This document shows positions 1-11,127 of a stretch of DNA of 64,000 nucleotides, in pieces. Source of the stretch: Ampullaceana balthica (lineage: Eukaryota; Mollusca; Gastropoda; Lymnaeidae); assembly GCA_944989445.1 (NCBI GenBank), contig CALYLW010000429.1, forward strand, positions 186,001 to 250,000. The letters are read 5' to 3'. The position numbers and the translations under genes are program-made. Each line of letters opens with the position of its first letter. Within the stretch, counting starts at the first letter, position 1. A model generated the notes under the pieces. That model was not told where the DNA came from, searched no databases, and saw only the letters and a list, made by a program, of their open reading frames with translations.

Positions 1-40
1 GTTAAAATTTTACTAGTACTAGGCAAGTATAAGAGTTTAC

Positions 41-3000
41 CTCCAGCTTTTCACTGCTGATGACTGACTGAGTTTTACCCTTTTCCATAAAGTTTTCCTC
101 TAATTCTCTAATCTGTTTATTAAGAAGCTCCATGTGTTGGCCATACTCTACAAGCTTAGATTTCCTTGATTGTAACTTCTCTTCATAATATTTCAGGTCT
201 TGATTCAGATGTTGAACCTTTTTCTCTAGATTAGAGATGTATCTTTCACTCAAGTCATTCCTGCCTAATTTTTGCTGTGCCTGGAGCCTACCAGTACCAG
301 TCTTCCTGTATTTTTCAAAATTTATCTTCTTCAGTTTAGCATCTACTACTGCTTTCTTCTTCTTAACTTCTGCCATTCTTCTATCATGAGTTTTTAATAG
401 GTCCTCAGCAGAGGCTAATTTTTTATTCATCAATTTTTTCTCTCCTTCTAATGCGGCGTTGGCCATTTCCGCTTTTTCTAAGAGTCCTTTCAGTTTGTTC
501 TGTTCAGCTTGGGCCTAACAATGAAATCATTGTTCTTCTTTATTATAAAGGTTTATGACAACATGTCCTAGAATGTATAGAGCTGAGCAAACATCAACTA
601 ACAATACTATTATACTAAGTATACATCTCTCCAGTGTTAAATAACTTAACTAAAAATTTGTATGCCATTAATTATTGAAGCCTCATATAAATGCATTGCA
701 CAGGAGTGTTAATTATATTTGATACATTTGTTCACCCAATACTTACAGCATTAAATTCCTGTTGACACTTGGACTTCACTTCTGCCAAAGCACGTGAAGA
801 ATCTTTGACCTGGTCTAGTGCCTGAGACATGGAATGAGAAACCATATACGTTATAACAGAGCTATCGAGATGCATGTGGGTGGCAGCCTGCTGGTCTATT
901 AATATTGCGCCAAAGAAGAGATAAACAGCATAAATTAAATGAATGGCAAGTTACATGTTAAATTGTTACATATAACTACAGGGTACATCTTTAGTAAATA
1001 TCAGTACTACAAATTTGGGTCAAAATACTGGTAAATACATCATGATGAAAATAGAAATTGTGGACCAAAGCCTTCAATACAAAACAATATCTTTAAATGT
1101 ACCCCCTTAGACTTAGACTGTAATTGGATCTCATAAATATAATCTATGTTTTGAAATGGGTCAGTTAAAACGTTGTTGCAACAACTTAGAATATTTTGTC
1201 TTTATTTACTTGTGGGAGGCATTATTAGGGCTGCAAGCGGGTACCCGGGAAACCATCGCAGTACTGATACACGGGAATCCGACATAGGAAGATCAAGCCA
1301 AAAAGACAATAGATAAAAGAACTCTTCAACTGACAGTGGTATTTTGTTAAGTCACACTCAAATTGGACCAGTAGAAGTTGGGTTTATAAATTATGTAGGC
1401 CATGAGTTAATTCATGCAGCTGAGCAGGCGGTGTACCTGGGATTTATTATGGAGTACATGACTATGATGAAGTAGCAGCAGTATTTGCGCTCTTTCCTGT
1501 TGCTTGTGGCTGTTTTAAATGTGTTAAAATGTCAACAAGACGTAAGTAAATAAACTTGCCAGAATTCTTTTAATGTCAATCAATTACTGGTAAATAATAA
1601 CATTTTCATTATTTTATTAATGCAATCTGATCAATGGAATGGCAGCAACACAAGCACGATCAGACAATATTTTGCCACAGTACATAGGTTGGGTGTTCGG
1701 CCAAAAGCCACCCCAGTATAGTATAGTTAAGTTTTCGGTATCAAGTAAAGCAAAATTGATGACCAGAGATAGATCAGTTATGACTGATAGCAGCATTGTG
1801 TCATTTATTATGAGTGTATTGAATAATTAAATAAATTATAAATTCCAGTTAAGTTTCATCGCTTCCAAAGTACAAGTGTATATTAAACTTTAAGACGAAA
1901 TGGCTCAATAAATATGTGCATGCACTGCTACCAGGTTTAACATGGCCAATGAATGATGATGGAGTTTTTAAAATTAGTTTGAAAGAAATTGCAGGAGCTG
2001 ATTTCACTACAGGGAAAACAAGACGGTTTGAAATTGAAATGATATTTGATAATTGTCACATGTGAATCATGAGTGAATCACCAGTGTATCATGCGTGATT
2101 GCATGACGGAGAGGTCACGTGAGCAAAAGCGCGAGAAGAAATAGTCGTTCCCATTGGCTAAAGAGGTTGGGGAGATGAGTTGTCAGAGAACTTCCGTGGT
2201 GGAAGGACGAGATGTGTGTGCCTGAATATTCCACGTTATATAACCTCAAATTATATGTCATGTACATAGTATACATATTAAAGTTGTTTTATTGAAACAA
2301 GTTCTTCAGAGGATTATTGTGTACATGGTTATGTATTGAGAGAAAGCCTACAAGAGAGTTACATATTAATAAAGTAAAATCATTGACAATAATCAATACA
2401 GTCAGGAGGCTACTGTGAAGGCATACCAAAAGTGCTGCTAATCAAGTCTGATACAAGAGCCAGCAATGTTTAAGTGCTAATCAAGCTTGATACAAGAGCC
2501 AGCAATGTTTAAGTGCTAATCAAGCTTGATACAAGAGCCAGCAATGTGTAAGTGCTAATCAAGCCTGTTACAAGAGCCAGCAATGTGTAAGTGCTAATCA
2601 AGCCTGTTACAAGAGCCAGCAATGTGTAAGTGCTAATCAAGCCTGTTACAAGAGCCAGCAATGTGTAAGTGCTAATCAAGCCTGATACAAGAGCCAGCAA
2701 TGTGTAAGTGATAATCAAGTCTGATACAAGAGCCAGCAATGTTTAAGTGCTAATCGAGCTTGATACAAGAGCCAGCAATGTGTAAGTGCTAATCAAGCTT
2801 GATAAAAGAGCCAGCAATGTGTAAGTGCTAATCAAGCCTGATACAAGAGCCAGCAATGTGTAAGTGCTAATCAAGTCTGATACAAGAGCCAGCAATGTGT
2901 AAGTGCTAATCAAGTCTGATACAAGAGCCAGCAATGTGTAAGTGCTAATCAAGCCTGATACAAGAGCCAGCAATGTGTAAGTGCTAATCAAGCCTGATAC

Positions 3001-5641
3001 AAGAGCCAGCAATGTGTAAGTGCTTAAATTGGCCTGTTGAATCTGTTATGATTGCAAAAATCATGGAGATTTCTGCAATTATTTTCTGATGTATTCACAT
3101 TTGCTTGGAGCAGACATGCCTGTATGAACTGTTTACTTGTGGGCCTTTGATGAGGGCTGCCAACAGTTTAAAAAGAAACTAAAGTAGATGTAGTTTTAGA
3201 TGATGCTCAGAAACTTTCCGTTTTATGCAAGAATATATGCAAAGACCATACTGTTTGTAAGCTTCTAAGCTTCTTGCCTTGTACCATGTCACAAATGTGA
3301 ACCGATCCAAGGGGGTTGCCTTAAAATGCCTTCAGAAGAAGTAGAGGATGTACTACAATAAGATTTGTTGAATGTCTGTGTTTTCACATCAACAAACGTT
3401 TGAATTAATGCAAAGGCAAATGTTTGAGATATTAGCATTCATTGAAACGGCACGTTCTAACAGTAGTTAAATTTTGGTCAAGAAGAATTTGCAGCACTAG
3501 TTTCCAGGTATGAGACATTTTTTGAAAGCTATGATGAAATTCTGACCAAACTTATGAATTGACAGTTTGAAAGCTAAGAAGCTGAAATGATCAGAGTATT
3601 GATCATGGGCCCTAAAGAAATAGAAGAGGAAGTGGATTTGATGTCAGGCACCAGTTTCTGGAATGTGTTGAGGCTATTCGCGAGGAGGATACCTTGCTAA
3701 CGGCCAGTTAACTAGTCCTTTAATACGAGCGGTCTTAACAACTTTAATAGTTAACTGGTATCCGTGAGATGAAATTCTGTCGCTAAAGGGAGGCAAATGT
3801 CATTTGGCCACAATAAATAAATTGAACTTTGATCTGCCAAATGCTGCCTCACCCAGTACTGTTAATTTTTTGGCAACAAGTAAAGCAAAATTGCTGACCA
3901 AAACAAAATCAGTTGAGATTTAATGCAGTACTAAGTCATGTGTTGCTTGTGACAGAAGAACGAATAGCATTATAATTAAAGCCACAGAAGGAGATTCATT
4001 CCTGAATTATTATTACCCCTCCCAATGTTTTTTATCAAAACAACTTTGACAATGGAGGTTGGAGATAGCTAATTTATTTAACAATATGATTTAAAAAAGT
4101 AAATATATGAAAGTAAAACATGATTCTATCTTTACTAAAAAGAGTTTTTCTAAGTGACACAGTAAAATATTTGTTAATGATAAAAAAGGTAAAAATACTT
4201 AAATAGGATAATTAAGACAAAATATATTAACCGAGGCTTGAAGGGACCTCAACTCCTGTTGGGTTTTGCTTAGCTCATCAACATGTGATATATGTTTGGG
4301 AACCTCAGCACCTAGAAAGAAAACATTTTTTTAAACTAAATGAAAAATAATTTATTTTACTTATTATTTCAAATTTTAAAAAAACTTCTTAATAAATAAA
4401 TTTTGCACATCTTTAGTGTTGATGGAGCAAAGACAAGCTCACCAAATTTAAGCAGACCCCAAGTATAAGCCAAAAGTTTTAGAGTAACTGACATGAATAA
4501 TTAAAAATCCTTGAATATTCTTAACAAATATTCAAACTAACCTGAACTTTTCAGGTTGGGTGCATTGACTGAGATTTGTTCAGTTTGTTTGTCGCCTAAT
4601 TGTTGACGTAAGCTTTTTATTTCATCTTCAAGAATTTTAATCTGTTCACTAAATGAATTACTACTAATAGTAAGGATGTCTTCACCCTGAGATAAAAATT
4701 GAAAGTTTTGTTTAGGATGAAATTAAAATTTTAAAACAAAATAAATGAAATATTTAAATTAAAAATGTAGTACTATTACACATAAGAATAAATTAAACAT
4801 TGACATGTGTGTGCTTTAGTAATTTTACCTTTCCAGCATCTTGATGCCCACTCAGTTTGAGCACTTTCTGTTCCAAACTTGTTGCTTGCTTTTCCTTCAC
4901 TAGCAGGTCATTAGCCAATTTTAGTCCTTTCCTTTCCAACTCCTGACTTGTCTCTGAGAGAGTCTTGTTTTCTCTTTTAAGTTTAGACTTTTCTTTGATT
5001 CCCTCACGTCTCTGAACTTGAAGTGTCTTTAAATAGTAAATAAAAAGTCACCAGCCAACATAATTAACTGACAAATATATCTTTATTATTTCTAAATTCC
5101 TATCAAATTTGTCATTTATTATGTCTTATCTTATCCATCAATTGGTAACAAAATTGCTACCAGTGTATAAAAAACTAAAAAAATATGATTGACATTGAAC
5201 TTAATTTAAAATGTCAATGAGATGCCCGAGTCCAAATGTAAACACCCTAAGCGATTTTTAATATATTCTTTTTTATATGGTCTATCACAAAGTTAAAGTT
5301 TGCACATATTCAAAACATTAATTATTATCTTTGAATGATGAAAACTTTTTGTTTAAAAAAGACAACAATGTTAAACTAATGTACTTTACACTTTTTTCAT
5401 TTTGCTGTGCAGATATTTAGGGACCATAGTGTAGTGATTTTTTAAAGCCCAAAAGGTTTCCATGTATGCCGTTGATTAAAAGTATACAACATTTAATTCA
5501 CACCTCTTCCAATCTTTCTAGCTGAAACTGTTTTTGATATTTTTCCTCTTTCAACCTCTCCAATTGTGACTCAAGTTGATTAATTTTCACTAAGGCTTTT
5601 TTAGGTAGGCCATTTTTCCACTTATCCGATTCACCACTCAT
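41..5641 (-). CDS. CENPF: CENP-F-like coiled-coil protein, N-terminal exons (partial)
   Basis: CENP-F is a large coiled-coil protein of kinetochores, nuclear envelope and centrosomes that binds microtubules and dynein regulators in mitosis. Six phase-consistent coding exons are seen on the minus strand: 5504-5641 (start ATG at 5641), 4829-5026, 4542-4686, 4232-4311, 747-821 and 41-514; the gene continues off the left edge. The first exon reads MSGESDKWKNGLPKKAL and then a heptad-rich stretch ending EKYQKQFQLERLEE, which follows the vertebrate CENP-F N-terminus (WKEGLP, QLE, KQQRQFQLDSLE) closely. The second exon has KSKLKRENKTLSE, like the CENP-F LKRENQ segment. All later exons are charged coiled coil. 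Exon joins have GT donors, AG acceptors and matching phases. The 3.4-kb intron 822-4231 holds a minisatellite and repeat fragments. The family call rests mainly on the first two exons; the later coiled coil is less diagnostic. Confidence 0.82.
1730..3930. repeat. Related degenerate repeat fragments flanking the minisatellite
   Basis: About 65 bases near 1730-1800 and near 3866-3930 are similar to each other (both contain aagtaaagcaaaattg followed by a GA/TGACCA stretch and ATCAGTT). They look like two decayed pieces of one dispersed repeat on either side of the minisatellite, inside the CENPF-like intron. The family is not recognised. The rest of 830-2430 and 3030-4230 shows no convincing exon or element ends. 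Confidence 0.35.
2439..3024. repeat. 39-bp minisatellite, about 15 units
   Basis: A head-to-tail array of a 39-bp unit containing tgctaatcaagcctgata then caagagccagcaatgtgtaa. Units differ by single substitutions (cctgata, cttgata, tctgata, cctgtta; gtgtaag or gtttaag) with no obvious length variants. Because 39 is a multiple of three, long open frames run through it on the minus strand with a 13-residue period; these are artefacts of the repeat. It lies in the 3.4-kb intron of the CENPF-like gene. Confidence 0.95.
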
Positions 5642-5780
5642 TCTGCAGCTGAAGAAAAGAAGACAACTTTTAGTGTACTTGCTAGAGCTGCTTAGATTAG
5701 ACATTAAGCCCTAAATTAAGGACTAGAACCATTTTTTTAAATATTCCAATGAAACCTGACACTCATACTAAGCACAAATT

Positions 5781-5989
5781 AGGGACATAAAGTATGTCAC
5801 GCTTTTAAAAAAAAACATTTTTAACGTCACACACATCTTGGACACAAAGTACGAAGAAAAAAAAAGAAAGATTTTTATTAACAAAATAATTAAAATTTAA
5901 TATAATACAACGTGACTTCACACATGGCCGGACCCCCCCCCCTTTCTTACACCCCCTCTGGAGCGTGACATACTTTATGGACGGCCCCT
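5781..5989. mobile_element. Short inverted-repeat element (MITE-like) upstream of CENPF
   Basis: The left end reads aggga-cataaagtatgtcac and the right end, inverted, reads ggggccgtccataaagtatg then tcacgctcc, so both ends share CATAAAGTATGTCACGC as inverted repeats. TTA occurs outside both ends, a possible 3-bp target duplication. The core is poly-A and poly-C rich and non-coding. The superfamily is uncertain. It lies just upstream of the first CENPF-like coding exon and could overlap its 5' flank. Confidence 0.55.
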
Positions 5990-6380
5990 TAGACTTAGAC
6001 TAGAGGTTTTGAACATAATTGGAGGTGGCCATCTGCTCTTCCTGATAAGAGTTGTGGTGGATACAAAGAAAGCATGATTTACTAGTATTACCTGTTAAGT
6101 ACTAGAACTCATAATATATAGTAGCAAAGTTAATCACCTTGACAAATATAATGTCCTAAGCCCACATCAACATGGCTGAATGTTGTGTTTCATTAATTAA
6201 TTGTGTTTCACAAAAACAGATCATGTGAAACACAATTAATTGGTTTAATAGATAATCTGTCAAAAGGCTTAGACAATAATAATCAAATAGATACAATTGT
6301 ACTATAATTCTCAAAAGCATTTGATAAAGTTCACCACTTTAGTTTACTCAAAAAACTTAACTACTTTGGAATCTCAGGTC

Positions 6381-6546
6381 CAATCTTCCCTTTAAGCTGC
6401 GCGGCTGCGCAGATATCTGACTAACGCTGCGCAGTAGTTTAGGATTACAGCGCAGCAAATTTGGTTAAAATATTGCACAAAATATAGATGCTGTGCAACT
6501 TTGGACAAATCTATACACGGACCAACGAACCTTAGAGGGAACATTG
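6381..6546. mobile_element. hAT MITE family 1, copy 1
   Basis: This 166-bp non-coding element sits inside the old LINE. The ends are CAATcTTCCCTttaag and, inverted, CAATGTTCCCTctaag. It is flanked by ctcaggtc (6373-6380) and ctcaggtt (6547-6554), a 7/8 match to an 8-bp target duplication as made by hAT transposases. The interior has a GC-rich subterminal part (gctgcgcggctgcgcag) and TTGCACA motifs. The same family occurs at 34390-34848 and 63396-63571. Confidence 0.8.
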
Positions 6547-6724
6547 CTCAGGTTCCATACATCACTGAATCCAAGACTTCCTTTTGGGTAGAGAGCAAAT
6601 CTATATATATAATTCACTAAAGCGAGGATGTGCAAACAAGCATGACGAATGACCCTCGCTGGGGTCGACCAATCTCTCGAGACCAACAAATGATTCTTGC
6701 GCTGTTCCTTCAGAGAATAACATG

Positions 6725-6797
6725 AGATTTCTAGTGTAGTGGTTATCACGTCTGCCTTACACGGGGAAGGTCCTGGGTTCAAGCTCCAGCGAAAACA
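6725..6797 (+). pseudogene. tRNA-Val(UAC)-like sequence, degenerate
   Basis: A-box-like TAGTGTAGTGG and B-box-like GGTTCAAGCTC are spaced as in a tRNA, with a CTTACAC anticodon loop (UAC, valine). The T stem pairs with one G-T. The acceptor stem (agatttc against cgaaaac) and anticodon stem are poorly paired, so it is probably a tRNA pseudogene or tRNA-derived repeat unit. Confidence 0.45.
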
Positions 6798-6961
6798 TTA
6801 TCTATATAATTCACCAAAGCGAGTATGTGCAAATAAGCATGAGGAATGACTCTCGCTGGGGTCGACCAATCAGTTTAAGTTTGGCAAGAGTAGGTGGTGG
6901 AGAGAGGGGCAACACATGGTTCTTGCGTTCACTTGTGTTGTTCTTTCACAAAATAACATGT

Positions 6962-7034
6962 GATTTTATAGTGTAGTGGTTATCACTGTCCGCCTTACAC
7001 GCGAAGGTCCTGGGTTCAAGCCCCAGCGAAAACA
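6962..7034 (+). tRNA. tRNA-Val(UAC)-like, possibly degenerate
   Basis: A-box TAGTGTAGTGG and B-box GGTTCAAGCCC are intact, the T stem CTGGG/CCCAG is perfect and the anticodon loop is CTTACAC (UAC). The acceptor stem has mismatches (gattt-ta against cgaaaac), the anticodon stem has one mismatch and there appears to be an extra base after the D arm. It is better preserved than the neighbour at 6725, but a functional tRNA is doubtful. Confidence 0.4.
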
Positions 7035-8397
7035 TTTTATTTTAATTTTTTAAACGTGTGTTTGTGCCCAGTTTTTTCCCCATTTTTGCGAACATGGCTG
7101 ACCCTCGCTAGGGTCGGCCAATCACAGTTTATGGTTGGCAAGCTAGGGTGGTGAAGGGTGGTGGGCAGGTAGATAACCTTAGTGCGAATGTCTCGAGACC
7201 AACACTGTGTCGTGGTTCCTCCCCCCACTGTCGTTCACTCTGGTTGTTTTGATTTCTTCATGCTGCAGTTTGTGTCCGTTCTTTCCCCCCTTTCTTTGCA
7301 CTATCCATGAGCAAGTCTGCGGCGTATGCTACAGTTGTATCTAGTTGTAATAATTAATGGATCTTAATCAGCACCAATAAGAGTTAACTCAGGGAACTGT
7401 GTTAGGTCCCCTACTCTTTTAATTTATTAAATTATTCCCTTTTGTTCCTGTTGAGATGTTGTTCGGTAAATCATTTGTACAATTTTTATAGAAATGATTT
7501 ACCCAACAACATCAACAAGAACAAAAGTTAGGTTATTTGCTGATGATTGTATAATGGAAGCTATAGAACAATTAAATCAGAACAATATAGCCAATATAGC
7601 AAAATCTTAAAAAAGGACTTAGATGAATTAATGAAATAGGAAACTAACTGGAGTATGTCTTTCCAACCAGAAAAGTGTCAACTGTTAAGAGTAACAGAGA
7701 AGAAGAAACAAATTCAAAATATTTTATTCATGGAAAACAACTAATCCAAACTAAAGGTGCAAAATATTTAGGAGTAATAATAAATGAGAAACTATCATGG
7801 AATCCCCATGATGTCAATGAAGTTATTAAAAAATCAAACAAAACCTTAGGCTTTGTAAAAAGAAACTTTTACAAATTTAATAAGAATATTAAACTAAAAT
7901 GCTACCTCACTTTGGTGAGATCTGTACTAGCATATGCATCTTCTGTATCAAGTGTATGGCACCCATCAACCAAAGAAAACATTAATAAACTATAACAAAT
8001 TTTTAAAAAAGAGCTACCAGATTCATTGCTGGAGAATATTCAAAACTGACAAGAATAACACTGATTAACACAATTAGTTAAATCATTAAACCTTGAAACA
8101 CTAGAGGATAGAAGAATCAAGAGTAAAGTAGTTATAATACATAAGGCAATTAATTCTAATTTAGAAATACAACACACAGATAACTTAATACAACCCTCAG
8201 ATAGACATAAGGGTAAAAACACTTCTCTTATTCTGTATGCAAGAACAAACACATACAAATTCTCGTTCTTCCCGTCCGGACTTGGCGTGACATGGGTTGC
8301 CTGAAGAAACCAGGAAAACCAACACTTTATCAACATTTAAAACTCTAATAAGAATGCAGGACTAGACACAAACCATGGATAAGTGTAAGACGCAATA

Positions 8398-9213
8398 ATC
8401 TTCTGTATACAAATCAATGTAACATACTATAATCCGTTCCATGCTGAAAAAAAACAACTAATTTTTTAAAGTTTTTTTATTAACATTTATTCAAATAAAA
8501 TTACTTATCAATTGTTAAAGAGTGACTTATATGAATTGTTAAAGAGTGAAACAACTAGAATACAATTTAGATTTGAAACAAAAAACATAAACAAAAAATA
8601 TGAATTTATGACAAATAATTATTCCTTTAACTAGAAAACTGTCCAATGACATTTGTTCTTGCCAACAATTCAAAATTTGACAAAAATGTGTAGTAACTGT
8701 TTTGTAGACATTCTTGACACTCCATTTGAAGCATCCATCTCCTTAATTGTTCTCGAGAATAGTGTAGATCGTTGATGTTGGCCAATTGTAGTTGCTGGCT
8801 AGATTAGCCACCTTGTACTCGTTTTTCAATGGCTTTTCGTTTCATTTCAAGTTATTTTTTTTTCTTCTCTCTCTTATGATTGTTTTCATGTGGGTTTTTT
8901 TTTCGAAGACATTTTAGCACAGATTATTGCACTTTGCACATAAAAAAATTACAAATACTGTCTGAATACAAAATTTGTAAAAATGGTTGATCACACACAA
9001 AAACAATACACTAACAGACCGAGAGCTTAACACAGAATAATACATCGAGCGGAAGTGCCGGCTCACAAATGAATTTCCAAGAAAAAGGTACTTTCCCTTT
9101 CTGCGTCACTCGTTATGGGCATCTTTGCTCGTTAAGGGAGCAACTTTTTCACACAAAAATTTGCTAGTTATGCAAATTGTTATGAGGGGTGCTCGTTATG
9201 AGAGGTTTGACTG
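8398..9213 (-). mobile_element. pogo/Tigger-like element, truncated
   Basis: The right end is ctcgttatgagaggtttgac-tg followed by TA, the inverted end of the element at 42779-43630. The interior on the minus strand shows the same remnant of a CENP-B/pogo-type helix-turn-helix (a LARNYKLPTSTI-like stretch, badly decayed here around 8740-8830). The left end is missing where it joins the LINE tail. TA at the right end fits Tc1/mariner-class targeting. Confidence 0.65.
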
Positions 9214-9790
9214 TACTATATTTTATTTAGTACATGTATCTCTAGTCTACCTCCCGTTTCAAAGTTGACAGTTCTCAGTTAGGCCTATTTAAAAATGTAC
9301 CTCTCGGCTACATAGTTACTTCAAACTATACATTTCCTGAAGTTGTGCTTATAGTTCCTCAAATTATATAAATATTAAAGATAATGTATAACACTTCCCA
9401 GTGACTCTAAAATTGACATTTCCGACAAAATAAAATTTTGTGTCTTCTAACCTCGATTTTGATTTAACAATAGCTGTTATGTAGCAGAGGGATACATTTT
9501 AAATAATTGCGAAATGCAAAGTAGACTAAAAAATAATAAATAAAATACAGAATACTTCCGGACGTTGAATGCAGCATTTACCCTAAACTGATATGATTCC
9601 GATGGAAGCATCTATGGTCCACAGCTACAGAGAAGTTACAGTACTGTTGGCTGACAACTCTTTGCCTATGCACCATGGAGAAGACTGACATTTCCAAATC
9701 CAAAAGTCATAAGTGAGTCACAGTGTGATGAGTGTGTTTTAACTTACATGACGTGACATAATCAAAATTTACTATCACTAATTAAGTATT
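9214..9790. other. No feature seen
   Basis: AT-rich intergenic sequence. No exon-like open frame, paired element ends or RNA gene could be supported. Confidence 0.4.
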
Positions 9791-10060
9791 AAGAATTAAA
9801 TTCCTGCCGATAACACAATAGTAATCCCTTCACATTGGAAACCGCCATACTCGTAAATTCCCGGTGCACACGTCACCGATGACGAAGCACGCTTTTATTT
9901 GAAGAAATGTGACGTAAAACGCAAAAAACGGATAAAACCGTACGAGTTGATTCAATGTCGCCATGACAGTTTTTGCGTAAATTTTCCATATGCGCAGAAC
10001 GATGTGCGAACGAGCATCGAAATGCCTAACTATTGTGTTATCGGCAGGAATTTAATTCTT
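9791..10060. mobile_element. MITE with long perfect inverted repeats
   Basis: The first and last 32 bases or so are perfect inverted repeats: aagaattaaattcctgccga then taacacaatagt at both ends. The 270-bp core is less AT-rich than its surroundings and contains CGs. A 61-codon frame at 9899-10084 crosses the right end and is not credible as a gene. TTAA occurs 6 bases in from each outer end, so a TTAA target is possible but unproven. The perfect ends suggest recent activity. Confidence 0.8.
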
Positions 10061-11127
10061 TTGACAGTTATGTCAGAACAATAGAATTAAAAAAATAACC
10101 TTTATGTATTTATGTTTGATATTAATAAGAGTTAGAGGTTATTTATTTTCCAATCAGAATAACATTATTTCATAAAAAATGGAATTGCCACAAAAAAGTT
10201 TATCGATTCCCCGTAATGTGAAAATTGTTAATGTCCATCGAGTCATCGCCCCTTCAAAAATAAGAGGGGTTGTCGGAAATGGCTTAAGACTTATTAATTT
10301 TATCCCCCAAGCATATATATAATAATTAAATGAAAAGATTTAGTTAAAGTTATCACGTTATATTTGAATATAAATTTTAAATATAATGAAAACACACAAA
10401 ATAATAATACTAAAACTAAAACGTCTTAAACGTTAATTAAACACTAAAAATTCTTCAGTTTCAAAATTAATTAGCCGCCTATTAGTATTAGTCATTAGAC
10501 TTTAACTATTATAATTATTACTATTCGATAAACGATACTAGTATTATTGTACTTCAGTTTCAGTGACAATGTCATTCAATGTCACTCAATGTGATCAATC
10601 TCACTCACTGTGACTGTCTTAAAACTTAAAGTTAAAGTCTAAGTTGACGCCACGCCGGATTTCTCATAAACTTAGCACACTATTTTGTAATTTACCTGCT
10701 TTAAATTCAACGAAATGGGAAGAACAATATCTCACCAAACAGAATAAACGCTACTTTCAGTTTTTGTGGGTTTTTATCAGGCAAGTACAATGAAACATAA
10801 TTACAGTATAATCAATTCTAAATCCATTCAAATTTTGCGAACAAAATTATCGCGCAATGAGCGGGTATGCCAGGTAGTTGAAATTGTTGTTATTAACAAA
10901 CCAGTCTAGTTCTTTTTTTTTGCCAGGTAAGACTTGTGATTTTGTGGAGCAAATGCCTTTTTTCTTTTCTATGCGTACATCATAATTTAGATGATTAAAA
11001 AGCCCAAGTGATGGGGAAATTCAAATAAAATTTTAAAAATTAATTGTAACTCAGAGTAATTAAGGAGCGACGAAATTTTTAATGTTAATTAACATTAGAC
11101 TAGCAAGCAAGCTAATAATCTTTTTAA
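10061..11127. other. No feature seen
   Basis: AT-rich intergenic DNA before the LINE. It contains a short run of CACTGTGAC/AATGTCACT words near 10560-10610. Nothing else can be supported. Confidence 0.4.

Larger units (their letters stand above)
6597..7340 (+). repeat. Tandem cassette with tRNA-Val-like units, inserted in LINE
   Basis: Roughly 740 bases interrupt the LINE between gagcaaat and taataattaatgg. They hold a repeated module: aaagcgaggatgtgcaaa, then ctcgctggggtcgaccaatc, then a tRNA-Val-like sequence ending gaaaacatt. The module recurs at about 6611, 6811 and, without a clear tRNA part, 7080-7330. The insert looks like tandemly amplified DNA around a tRNA gene or a tRNA-derived repeat. 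No target duplication was found. Confidence 0.6.
6075..8397 (+). mobile_element. Old LINE copy, interrupted and decayed
   Basis: This is a decayed copy of the LINE at 11128-13485, starting near position 12146 of that copy. It keeps reverse-transcriptase pieces, the LFADDC region near 7535 and the C-terminal stretch 7675-8360, but has stops, indels and two inserts: a hAT MITE (6381-6546) and a tRNA-Val-like cassette (about 6597-7340). Two local inverted duplications (6190-6236 and about 7437-7530) are also present. Its 3' tail (gacgcaataatcttctgtat) is cut off at the junction with a pogo-like element at about 8398. It is non-functional. Confidence 0.85.

Noticed and set aside
2040..2340. Stretch resembling a solo LTR (ATTAAA, GC-richer promoter-like part)
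   Set aside because: No TG...CA ends with target duplication or second copy could be identified.
2509..3012. Long minus-strand open frames with a 13-residue repeat
   Set aside because: They result from a 39-bp minisatellite whose period is a multiple of three; there is no start, splice or codon signal.
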